This document shows, piece after piece, positions 1 through 10,439 of a stretch of 64,000 bases of DNA. Made by a program: the position numbers and the translations under genes. The stretch comes from Toxonevra muliebris (taxonomy: Eukaryota; Arthropoda; Insecta; Diptera; Pallopteridae). The notes under the pieces were generated by a model. The model did not search any database. It saw only the letters and a program-made list of their open reading frames with translations, and was not told where the DNA came from. The stretch is taken from positions 4,430,793 to 4,494,792 of the forward strand of contig OY829330.1 in the NCBI GenBank assembly GCA_963691655.1. Reading direction: 5' to 3'. How positions within the stretch are numbered: the first letter of the stretch is position 1; every line of letters begins with the position of its first letter.

Positions 1-340
1 TGCACCCAAGATTTCCTCGATAGCTTGTCTGATTGCTCGGAAGTCAGCCCAAATAATCTGCTAGGGTACCTAAACTCTACGGGGTGGGTTTAGAAAGAGT
101 CCATCATTAATTCCAGTTCGGAGAGGAAGCGGTTCCAAAACGGCGCTACAGTGCTAATTGTGATTCACAGTGGGTATTCTGTGGATCAGCCGCGTTAACC
201 AACCGCACCCAAGGGATCAAAATATTTTCAATTGTTTGGGCCTTGATCACAAGTTATCACTCGTATTCTTAAAAGCATTTCTGTTGCAATCTGTGTGCTA
301 TTTAATAAGTATATTTGTTTTTTTAATATGGCCCTTAATG
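1..340. other. GC-richer unassigned segment
   Basis: This stretch is clearly less AT-rich than what follows and looks like a fragment of a mobile element or an old exon. Both strands have stops, and I could not match any recognisable protein motif. Confidence 0.3.
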
Positions 341-1708
341 GAAGTTTCTGGAACAACATAATTAAAAACTAATATCCATTTGTAAAATATGCCCCTCAGT
401 ATAAAAGTTTATTAGTTCGCTTGTAGCTTAAATATTCCAATGAATCTATAACATCGACTAAAATATTATAACTCAAATTCCTCCGAATTACAACTTCCTC
501 AAACATTAAAACATCCTTTCAGTAGAACACGTTTTCTTTATTACAGGTGCAGGAATTTCCGGTTGCGAGTTTTTTAATTCATTCCATCCATGTAGGTCAG
601 TTTGTTCGTTGCTTTACCTTTTCGTTGAAAATTAAGTAGACAAGATACGCGAGAAGAGCGAGCAACACAAAATTACAGACTTAGATCATATTTCATGTAA
701 ATGAATAATTATTTTTCTTTTTCTTTCCATTAAATAAATGCCGTTAATTCGTACTTTTCTTAATTTAACCTCGTTATATCGAAAACCCCTGTAATTCGTA
801 AACAATTGCTGGTTCCTTGCGATTACGAATTATAGGAATTCTACTGTATTATGAAAAAATAAGTTGAGGTCGATATTTAATAGATGCTTTATGTGAATAA
901 TCTTTTTTAATTTTAGTATTTTTGAATATATTTTATTGCATTTGCTTAAGTTTTCGAAAAAAAAAATTTACTAGTTAAATCATCTAATTTGATGGGTTAT
1001 TTTTTTCTGTTTTACTTTCATTAATTTTTATATAATTCATATAACCCATTTATGTATATATTTTGTTATGAAAAATAAATCTTAAAATCGTTAATAAAAT
1101 ATTTTATGTTATTAAATTATTATTAAACCTACAAATACTACCCGTCTATATCGACGTAGAATCGTAGAATAATTACTATGTCCAAATGACCGCTTATTTT
1201 TTTCTACTTCTTCCTAAAAATTCCATATAATCTACTCTACATTTGCCATGAATGCATATTTTGCATAACATTGCCGTTCATACACACATTTGCCGCTGCT
1301 TGCACAAAGAAACCAGAAAATATTTATTTCCAAAAACACAAAATTTTATTGCTTATGCTTTTACAAAGATGTTTGTGTGTAGGTACAATTGCACTTCGTT
1401 TGTAATCGTGAGTATTTACGAGTACACACAATTTTACGATGATTTATTTTACTTTTTTGCAGCCTCGCGTTTTCGCCAACAACAGCAAAGAAAAAAATGT
1501 TCTCTTTGGCTTTCTGCTGTTTTGATTTCATATGTTACTCTTATATGGATTTATTATAAATCCGAATAGAAATTTTTATGCGGACAAGCAAATGTATGGG
1601 AGTGAGACATCTTTATATTATTAAGATCTTTGCTTTAATGCTTGCCTTACAACATTTTCGCATTTTGCGTTTGAACTGCAAATTTAGTATTAACTTAACT
1701 CATTTCAT
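341..1708. other. AT-rich DNA without recognisable genes
   Basis: I see only A/T runs and short chance ORFs. The longest (1252-1569, 105 codons) has low-complexity composition and no motif, so it is not called. Confidence 0.5.
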
Positions 1709-1777
1709 GACGGTCTCGATAGTCTAGCAGGTAGTGCACTAGATTTTCATCCAGGAGGTTCGTATTCGATTCCCGTC
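1709..1777 (+). tRNA. tRNA-Glu-like relic (pseudogene or SINE head)
   Basis: A 69-nt segment has tRNA organisation. GACGG at the 5' end pairs with CCGTC at the 3' end. An A-box match TAGTCTAGCAG lies at 1720-1730 and a near B-box ATTCGATTC at 1764-1772. The anticodon-loop region reads TTTTCAT, giving anticodon TTC (Glu). The anticodon and T stems have several mismatches, so a working tRNA is unlikely. A tRNA-derived SINE head is an alternative, but no second copy with the same tail is visible here. Confidence 0.45.
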
Positions 1778-1884
1778 TTATTCTGGTGGATCATTTTTAT
1801 AACCTTTTTATATTCACTATCAATATGAAGAGTATGAGAATTATAAGAAAGTGTACAAGTACACACCTTGATTGGTAATGGTTG

Positions 1885-1967
1885 CATTCAGAAGACACAC
1901 CGGAGGCTCAACATGTTGAGATTAAATTCGCTTCTGCTACGTATATACATTTTGTGTCTTCTGAATG
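1885..1967. mobile_element. Short inverted-repeat element, 15-bp TIRs
   Basis: CATTCAGAAGACACA at 1885-1899 is the exact reverse complement of 1953-1967. The interior carries the palindrome CTCAACATGTTGAG. The same terminus recurs at 2560-2611, so this is a small foldback MITE or one end of a larger composite. Confidence 0.55.
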
Positions 1968-2559
1968 GCATGATGGATCATTTGACAAATTTTTGAGAAA
2001 CAGCTGTTTTATTTTTTGAGAAACAAAAAAAGTGAAAAAATTTTAATTTTATCAAAGACAAAAATAATATAAGATATCTATTATTAAATACATTCGCCAA
2101 TTGTATATTGAATTGAAACTGTTTCTTCGGCAGACATCATGTATATTTTCTTATATATATTTGTTTAACTATAAGCCAGAAACCTGTGCCGTGCGGCTTA
2201 CAGTCATCTTCGCGCCACCGCTTTGTTTTTACTTGCTACCGGCCGTGATTTATCGGGTAAGCCGTACTCACTGTATAAATGAACGACAAACTTCATAATA
2301 TGAATTGAATAACATTAAACAGATAAATTTGCTTATAATAGGATTGTTTAAAATATTATATTCGAGTATTTTTATATCAGCCGCCGAAACAAAAGAAAAT
2401 ATCGGCTACCCTAAAAATCGCCAAACCGCCGATAAATAAAAATAGACGGCGCAGATCTTTTGAGACAACATGTTGGCTCGAAAGAGCAGAAATATAATAT
2501 GATGGAAAAAATGGCGTCGAAATGCCAACAGCTCCACTGAACGAAAATTCACAACAACC

Positions 2560-2611
2560 CATTCAGAAGACACACACGCCACAGTTGCGCAACAGCTGTA
2601 CCTTCTGAATG
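2560..2611. mobile_element. Second copy of the CATTCAGAAG inverted-repeat terminus
   Basis: CATTCAGAAG at 2560 is inverted as CTTCTGAATG ending at 2611, with a GTTGCGCAAC palindrome between. The outer ends at 1885 and 2611 could also be the two TIRs of one ~0.73-kb element. Confidence 0.5.
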
Positions 2612-2639
2612 CACCCAATGGTAAAACCACCAAGCCGAT

Positions 2640-2765
2640 AAAAAATTGCCACACCGCCGTTCGGAATCGGCGTTAAACTGTAGGTCCAACTATGTGGTAT
2701 CACAATGAGCCGTTCAGGCCTAAGTGTGTCTCTCCACAGACAATCTAACCTAACCTAACCTAACT
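2640..2765 (+). repeat. Retroelement-like tail ending in (CCTAA)n
   Basis: A GC-richer stretch ends in about four tandem CCTAA units (about 2747-2765). Such a tail resembles the 3' end of a non-LTR element. The unit equals the general insect telomere repeat, but an interstitial tract of this size is better explained as a retroelement tail or microsatellite. Confidence 0.45.
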
Positions 2766-4259
2766 CATAGCCATCTTAATTTTGTTCAATTGTGAACAAT
2801 CTCTTCAGTATTGGTAATGTGTATCTATATATGAGCCGTTGTGTGCAAAAGTGATGTAAGTCAGTTTTTTTTATTATTTGGACTTTCACCTTCAGGCAAT
2901 AATTTTGGCCTCATTTAGTTTCTTACAAAAAAGTTGTACATCTAGATTGAACATATATACTATAAAGCTGCCTTTACATCGGGAAAATAAACTTTATAAG
3001 AGCACTGTTTTGCACAGCATTTCTACAAAACCAATGTATTTTCAAAAATCAGATTTTGACTTACACTTTTGCACGCAACGGCTCATATGGGTTCCATCCG
3101 CAAGAATGTATCGAACGAAATTTTTTACAAAAATAACTTTGTGGTATGTCCTTATTCGACTTCCACCTTCTTGAAAAGTTCTTGAACTTTGAACATTTGT
3201 ATATCAGAATGCTTTGAACAGTAAACAACAAATATACGTTAAATTTATTTCCCATTTTCTTCCACACTTTTCTTTTCAAATCGATTCTTTTCTATTTTAC
3301 TCTTTTATAATTTTATAAGCACTCATATTCTCGATATATATTAAAGAAATTATTTATTTCACTTCGATTAAGTTTAACTTGTGTCATTTTTAAATACTCA
3401 AACGGGTTTTTAGGTGTAGTACTGTCTTGACTTGACATTTTGATGGTATTGGTACTCTATACTTTTATCCTTTTATCCCGATGCCCGATACTTTTTTACT
3501 CGATACTTTTATTATGAGTACTTGTACTCTTTGATTACATTGATGCTGGTATCGAAATTCGATACTTTTCAAAATTTGCAGTACAAAAATTAGTACTAAA
3601 GAATGAAAATGCAAATGCAATCAAAATTAAACAGTACGACTTGTACTTTTTTGAATATATGTATTATCAGATTATGCTAATTTATATTTAAAAATACAAA
3701 CTACAAACCGCTACCTCTATTCTTGAACCACATATCTTCATTTTGGGCGAAATTGAGTTTTTTGCTTACATTGTATAAAATCACCTAAGAAACCAGATAG
3801 AAATAAATTCTCCGCGAGTTTGTATGAAAAAAAAAATTTTAAAGCCACTTCTGCAACCTCGTAACTCCACTTGAACATGAAAGTTGTTTTTCAAACCTTT
3901 AGTTTTTTTCCGTTTTCTGCGAAAAGGTACTTTTTGAGATACGTGCTTGAGGAATAGAGGTAGCGAAATTGTTGAACAGAGGCTGCACCATTTTTGTACT
4001 TAAGGTGCGATATGTATCTATATTAAATAAATATCTATATTTTTTATATATTTTTTATATACATAGGTGTATGTATTCATTATTTATATATGCACTTATG
4101 TAAATATTTCGCATTTTAAGACTTTTTTACATTAGTTATCGAAATCCGATACTTTAGATATCGAGTACATTTATGTCGATACTTTTGAGTACCCGATATT
4201 TTTCGGCCGTTACTTCAAATGAGTATAGTATCGATATTTTCGATACTATAGTCGAGACA
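2766..4259. other. AT-rich region with clustered CGATACTTTT motifs
   Basis: No gene is seen. From 3430 to 4250 the words CGATACTTTT, GAGTAC and TATCGATA recur on both strands. A related cluster lies at 36150-36250, so this is probably an old repeat family. Confidence 0.4.
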
Positions 4260-4512
4260 ATATCGCTCATTTACTAAAAGACTGTCATAACTCAAAAAAC
4301 GCGATTTTGAAGAAAACGTGTTTAAAGTTTTCAATTGACTCCCACTTTGCAGAAAAAAGACGAAATCTTATAATTCTCACGCACAGAGTATACAAGATAT
4401 TAATATGAAATTTTTACACAATATGAAGCGTGACATAATGAATAATTCTGGATCATTAACTCAGAAATCGTGTTTTTTGACTTATGACAGTCTTTTAGTA
4501 AATGAGCGATAT
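4260..4512. mobile_element. MITE family A, copy 1 (253 bp)
   Basis: The first ~46 bp starting ATATCGCTCATTTACTAA are inverted at the right end with about two mismatches. The arms contain GACTGTCATAA and a TCAAAAAA tract. The same termini and an internal TTTAAAGTTTTCAAT block recur in copies at 6754-6967 and 53825-54094. No transposase is encoded, so it is non-autonomous. Confidence 0.85.
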
Positions 4513-5463
4513 GTTAAAATCAACTGGAAATTAATGGAATCAACTTTATCAAAGGCAAAAATCAAAAGTACTTTTTTGTTGGCCAATGTAATAGATACTC
4601 AAAAGTGCTTGGGTGTTTTTTTGAAATAAAATTTAATCAAAAAATTTTAAAACTATAAAATTATTCAAATTTTCACTGAAATTGTATAAGAAATATGCCT
4701 AAACAAAAAATGTGGCCAAAAGTAGAATACAGATACAAGACGATTTTTAGAGGTTTTCCAAACAATTTAGTTCACGAACGGTAATCGCTAGGGTCAAAAT
4801 ATTTTATGGATCATCATAAAATAACCTAAGGTTCATGTTTAGAAGGGCACAACAACAATTTTTTTTTTCGAAATGTAATAAGAATTTATTAAAATTAACT
4901 TCTTGTACATTTTGACTACATTGCGAATGTTTTATATGTAAATTTTTGAAACGGTGGCTTTCTTTCCTGTTACATAGTGGAGTGTGTCAAAGGTATTAGT
5001 ATAACATGGCATTGAAATTAAGAAATAAAATAAAATGTTGCAGTGATACGCAAGCAAATCAAATAAACTGATAACAATCCAGATATAACATTAAAGATAA
5101 TAAATTTTTGTCTTACTTGCCGCAGAATCTGAATCCATAAAACAACTTTATTTAAATTATCACAATTTGTAGAATTAGTACAAATATAAGAGCATTTTGC
5201 AAAATTAGTTTTAGTTTAAACGGCAACGCGTAAACTCCAATTATATTTTAAGTGTGAGAGATCCCAGCTCAATCTCTACATACACACATACATACATATA
5301 TCTAAAGCATATATGTATGTATCTATTTAATATCCATAATCAATCAATCTGTGACTTAATTAACTGATTCAAATTCAAATTAAAGTGAGTGAGTGATTAA
5401 AAATTTTAACACCATAGTGCTATTATAGGTATATCTATGAGTAATTACATATGTATGTGTGTA
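4513..5463. other. AT-rich spacer
   Basis: Nothing beyond A/T runs and short TA-rich microsatellite-like stretches (around 5280-5330) is recognised. Confidence 0.5.
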
Positions 5464-6748
5464 CACTGGTGGACGTACAATTAAGTCATACAATTACGAG
5501 TAGAAGAATTTTAAGAAAAAATCAAAAATTTGAAAATTTTCTAAATAATCGTATGTCTTAACGATTTAATTTGCGATATAATTAAGTCATAGTTATGATA
5601 AACAAAAACATTTAATAATAATAAGTTTGATTTTTTTTTTTTTTTTGAATGAGATTTCCCCTTTAGTACTGTTAGTACTTTGTGGAAACGATTTTTGCAT
5701 GACGATTTCTGTACATCTCTTCAGCAATGTTTCGACTAGTACCAGAGCATTGGGCAGCAGTAATTTTATTCTATTCTTCCTGAATGATAATCCACGAGAA
5801 AGCTTAATTTGAAGGTTCTCCGCTGCCACGGCCCTTTTTTAAAAAAACACTCCATCGATTTTCTATACAGTCTAAATTGGAACTTTGGGCTGGCCACTCG
5901 AGAATTTTTATTTTGTTCTCATTTAGCCAAGACTTAACGACCCGATTTCTATGTTTCAAATCGTTGTCATGCTGAAAGATCCAACCCAAAGGTAAATTTT
6001 CACCGTATCCTCGAAGAAGGTGATTTTTGTTTTGTCTTTGTAGATTTCTTCAGTAATTTTGCTATCGATTTCAATAATTGGACCAACTCCAGATGAAGTG
6101 AAACGCCACCAAACCTTTACACAAGAGCCCCATGTTTAACAGTTTTTCTTAGTAAATTTTGGGTTTAGCTCAGCATTTCGCTTAACGAACTGAATGCGCT
6201 GCGCAATATTTTTTTTTTGGAACGTTGGTTTAACGTCCGCCTATTCGCCCAAATAATGTTTTTTTTCGGTTTATCGCTTAAGTATAGTTCTGGCTGATAT
6301 TTTCAATTTGTAATCTAAGTTCATTTGTGATTTTAGTTCAATTAAAGTTAAGAAATCGTCCGTTTTGCTCAGCCTAAGCAAGTACCTGTCTGACATCTTT
6401 CCTGCATGAAAAATCTAGCTCTTCCATGACCTTTGCATACTTCCAAGGTTCTGGAAAGTTTTCCTCTCTCTTGAGGGAGTTGAGCTCTTCTTTTTGCCCA
6501 TCACAGCCAAAATCAACAATTGGTCAACTAAACCATACTAAAATGTGTAAGTTATCAATTTTATTAGTTTATACAGAATTTAAGTACTCTAAATCAAGTT
6601 GATTGCGAAAGAATATAAAATGACTTAATTATATGTCCACTTCTACTAAGGCAACTAATGGTATCGCAAAATTGCGTTATAAAAAACTCTTGGACTCAAA
6701 CTCAGCATAAAATATTGTTTTAGCGACTTAATTATGTGACCACAAGTG
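5464..6748 (-). mobile_element. Tc1-like DNA transposon with IR/DR ends (1285 bp)
   Basis: Left CACTGGTGGACGTACAATTA and right CACTTGTGGTCACATAATTA (read inward) are matching ends, flanked by TA at 5462-5463 and 6749-6750, the Tc1/mariner target. Related motifs recur internally near 5577-5589 and 6618-6645, giving two repeats per end as in IR/DR-type Tc1 elements. It encloses a broken transposase on the minus strand. Confidence 0.85.
5600..6501 (-). pseudogene. Tc1-like DD34E transposase, degraded
   Basis: Read on the minus strand from an ATG at 6501 (MGKKKSS), the frame drifts through several stops and frameshifts. Recognisable parts in order are an N-terminal segment, a WGSCVKVWWRF core-like block near 6100, and the catalytic end around 5989-5835 (FQHDNDLKH then a WPAQSSNLDCIENRW-type motif). 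The spacing from D to E is 34 residues, the classic Tc1 class. The C-terminal tail survives to about 5600. The enzyme family makes staggered cuts and inserts at TA, but this copy cannot make a full protein. Stops and lost blocks indicate an old, inactive insertion. I am confident of the family, less so of the exact limits. Confidence 0.8.
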
Positions 6749-6753
6749 TACGT

Positions 6754-6967
6754 GCCGCTCGTTTTCTGCAGACTGTTATAAATCAAAATAGCAAATTTTT
6801 AAAGAAAATTACAAATTGCTTTTAAAGTTTTCAATGAACTACAAGTTCATAAAATACCGTTGTTTTTTACACAAATTAAAGCATTAAATAATAGTTATTT
6901 CTATATGCTTAACTCTATTTTTTTTTTTTTTGGATTATGACAGTCTTGCAGCAAACGAGCAATATGT
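6754..6967. mobile_element. MITE family A, copy 2
   Basis: The right arm reads inward as GCTCGTTTGCTGCAAGACTG followed by TCATAATCC. The left arm (6755-6785) is a diverged match. The internal TTTTAAAGTTTTCAATGAAC block is shared with copy 1. It lies directly beside the Tc1 element that ends at 6748. Confidence 0.75.
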
Positions 6968-7037
6968 AGATTTAAATATTAATAACTTCTTCTTCACCAA
7001 GGAGAAATAAATAACTCTTTTAGAAAATATTATATAT

Positions 7038-7138
7038 TCAGCCCTATTCTAAATATTCCTTCTTTTCCTATAGGAATATGGGGTAAAGAAACAAATTTTC
7101 CCGGGGATTTTATTCGGGAATATTTAGAATAGGGCTGA
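7038..7138. mobile_element. 101-bp foldback MITE with perfect 22-bp TIRs
   Basis: TCAGCCCTATTCTAAATATT begins the left arm and is perfectly inverted at the right end, including two further bases. CAG...CTG ends fit a hAT-like MITE, but no convincing 8-bp target duplication is seen. Confidence 0.8.
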
Positions 7139-8044
7139 TTAGAATCTGTGGTCCAACTACATAATACTACTTAAAAGGACATCAAACAATTTAAATAACA
7201 ATCAATTACAATATTAATGAAAGAGGGAAAATTTAAAACATAGTTTCGAAATGATATTTTGTTAACAGAACTAATTTCAGATCTGTTATTTTTCTGCATC
7301 ATTATCTCAAATTTTTTTTTTCGAAATGCGAAAAGCGCTTAGCATATGACAAACTCATATAATAATTTTCATCTAACATGACATGTTAAATGTTTACATT
7401 GCGTCATTCGTGCAATGTTTACTTTTTTTAAATATTTTTATTTACGAGTTAAAAATATGATATATGCATACTGGTCTAAAAGTCGTCACTGTGGGTTTGG
7501 GTTGATAAGCAAATTTGTTTTCTATGACGCTGGTTACACGAGTGCAAAGTTGAACGATGCGGAGTTGACAATCATTTTACACAATTTACACATTTCATCA
7601 GCATAACTTTTATCTTTTGTTGAACGTCATGAAGAAAGGCGGAAATGAACTACAATTGTCATATAATTTTTTTAAAAAGATTTTTTTTTTAATTTTATTT
7701 AACATTCATCCGTCCCTAGTGTCAATTTGACACTATTTTAGACTTTCAACGTGAATATTTGGATATATGTGATTATTTCTGGTTCAAATTTTGCGACTTC
7801 AGTTTTTTTGTCTTCATACGTGTTATTTCGTAGCAAGAAGTGCTGTATTAATTTTGCTGAGCTGTCAACAGAACAAAAGAAACCTATGAGTCCCTTAGTG
7901 TCAAAGTGACACTATTTGCATACCTGAGAGCAAAAGCGTATTAAAACCATAAAATAAAAATATTTTTAATTAGGAAAAAATTTTTTTTTTGTTCAAGCCT
8001 AACAATTGAATTTAATTAAATTTTTACTAATTAATTTGAAGTGT
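7139..8044. repeat. Spacer with a direct repeat around GTGTCAAWTTGACAC
   Basis: About 25 bp are repeated directly at ~7715 (CCCTAGTGTCAATTTGACAC) and ~7890 (CCCTTAGTGTCAAAGTGACA), each holding its own palindrome. This could be a transposon end with subterminal repeats. The rest of the interval shows nothing. Confidence 0.4.
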
Positions 8045-8448
8045 GAACATCGTTTTGTCCAATGATTCGGTCGATATTGTAGTTGTTTCTGGGCGTATGT
8101 TGGCTTTAATTTCGTTTAGGGTCCTTGGTTTGTTGATATAAACCTTTGACTTCAAGTAGCCCCAGAGGAAAAGTCCAGCGGTGTAAAATCCGGCGAACGC
8201 GAATGCAAGTCAAAATCACCATTTTTTTATATCAATAGACCAGGGAACAATGCCTTAAAAAAATCGATTGTGGCACGAACCGGATGAGGTGGAGCGCCGT
8301 CTTGTTGAAACCAGAAGTGCTCCATACCATTTTCAAGAACAATCGGCTACAAAACATCAAAATAACTTCTCTACGGGAAAATTGAGAAATTATTTTGTAT
8401 GTACAACTGAACAATTTCAGAGCGTTCTTTCGGAGTGTACTTTTCCAT
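8045..8448 (-). pseudogene. Mariner-related DDE transposase, internally deleted
   Basis: The minus strand starts at an ATG (8448) with MEKYTPKERSEIVQLYIQNN, the helix-turn-helix opening of a large arthropod transposase family. After about 23 codons the sequence jumps into the catalytic region: FWFQQDGAPPHP around 8310, then SPDFTPLDFSLWGYLKSKVY around 8170. The second and third catalytic aspartates are therefore present, while the rest of the DNA-binding domain and the first aspartate are missing. At least one frameshift also interrupts the catalytic part. This is a deletion derivative, not an active gene. A run of A (8585-8602) lies upstream. Terminal repeats were not identified. Confidence 0.8.
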
Positions 8449-8475
8449 GGTATATGGTATGTCATTAATCGATCT

Positions 8476-10210
8476 GACATCGCTGTCAAAAGTTACAGCG
8501 TTGCCAGATGCTTCCACTTTAAATGGCCTACCCTGTAGTACAGAAGCTTCTCGAGATAAAAATGTATGGATATGGTCGAAAGACAAAAAAAAAAAAAAAA
8601 CAATATTCCAGAGATCCACCAGTTTTAGGGCCAACACTGTATGCGTCTTAACGTTGTACTGAGGTATTATCTTCGCTCATGCTTTTCATTGAATTTCAAT
8701 GTTTGTGAATCTCGTGCAGTGCCATTAAATGGGCCAGTTTTTTAGTGCGTGTGGTTTATTTTGCATTTTTAGTTTCAGCAATTGATGAAAAGCAGTAAAA
8801 GGATAAAGACTACAGTCGTCGGTCGAACTTTGCAAAGTTTGGGTAATACGAAAATTGCAGCTACCAAAAAACTTTGCAAAAGAAATGGCCATATCCCGAT
8901 CTAAACTTAATTGTTGCTGTTATCATACATATCATTTACATGAGTAGTTCCACTCCCACGCTCCTAAAGTTACATATTAGAAGTACTTGTACATACAAAA
9001 TTTTTTCCATACTCGTATTCTTAATATAAGCCAAATCAGACCATAAAAATACATTTTCGAAATATCTCGACTCCAGCGCCACTTACTTGATCCAATTTTA
9101 GCAAATATTTTCGTTCCTATGTAGCTAGCATATATTCTGATCATAAATGAGGAACGGATGAAGGTTAAAGTCAAACATGTAATAAAAATGGAAAATAAAA
9201 TGTTTGCAAAAAAGGAAACGAAATCTATGAAATACGCCACAGTAAAAGTTTTATCACAAAAAAAATTTACTTCATATAGCCCAAATCGAAATAGACACGG
9301 AGCTTAAGTAACGCGACGAGATGATTATTCACCCACAATTGGGTTAATTATTTCCCATTATTTGGTTAATTAATTTCATAGAAAAACAACAATGGAAATT
9401 TTTTTTAATACATTTATTTATAACTGAAATGTTTACCAACACTTACTTAGAAAGAAAAATTGTAAAACGTAAGCATGCGTCGTCGATTCGACGGAGCATG
9501 TCCTTCCAGGGTTAAATAAATGAAATCCATTCACAAAAAAAACAAAATGGCTTAAATTTAGTTGTTTCATACAATAAGTATGCAAATCTACAATTATTTT
9601 TATTAATTTTAAGAAAAATAAGAAAACAAAATTAACACAATCAAGGCTAAAATAACAAGGCCACGAAAAACGTCAAGGTCATTTGAAAAATTGTATTTAT
9701 GAGCAAAGTATAGGCAAATGCAATAGTGTGCATAGTTTTTTCAATACTACGAACAAATTATTTCTCGTGGCATATTTTTAGGCTTACGTATATATTTTAA
9801 TTATTTGAGCTTTTGTATTTTCAAACAAATCGGGTAAAATTTCAAATGTTTTTAATAGTGGGGCGCATGAGAGAAAATTACGCTCAAATTTGGAATTTCA
9901 AATTTAGGACACACGACAAAAAACGAATTTGTTTTTAACAGATTATAAATTTGGAGAAGAAGAATTTTTGTGTTTGTTTCTGTAAATAAAAATTATACCT
10001 TTTAATTGGATTTGAACATCAAGAATTTATATAGCAATTATGGATAATTGGAGAAATGGAAATGAGGTACTCTCCAATTCCATTACTTTATTTTTTTAAT
10101 TAATAAGTATTACAAGAGCAGCTGTTATAAAAACAAAATCCAAAATGTCTAAAAACAATTTAATAGATCTTACATTTTACTTGCTTTTTTACAACCTTGT
10201 GTTTGAGGGT
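8476..10210. other. AT-rich spacer with one hairpin
   Basis: No gene is recognised. Around 9470-9510 there is a compact inverted repeat (CGTCGATTCGACG flanked by GCATGC and GCATG). Nothing else stands out. Confidence 0.45.
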
Positions 10211-10214
10211 TGCT

Positions 10215-10368
10215 AGTTACTTTCAGCATTCCAAGCGTATTTCCTTGAAATCCTTCTGAAATTCAGAATTTCATTTGACAGTTTTTGTGTGGCGTAATTT
10301 TGCATTTCAGACGCATTTCAACGAAATGCTACATTTGCCTGAAAATTCCCTCTCGTGTGTCCGCAATA
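10215..10368 (-). repeat. Dispersed repeat family B, copy 1
   Basis: The reverse complement matches 28760-28890 over more than 100 bp, including TTGAAATGCGTCTGAAATG and a GCGG-CAC-GAGAG end. The unit is itself partly palindromic (GAAATG-GTCTGAAATG arms), suggesting a MITE. Confidence 0.7.
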
Positions 10369-10439
10369 ATATGCAAAATTAAAACAAAAACAAAATCATA
10401 GTTTTATTGTTATACAAAACAGCCTACCTTTTTTTTCAT

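Noticed and set aside
1252..1569. 105-codon ORF
   Set aside because: No family motif, no composition shift relative to flanks.
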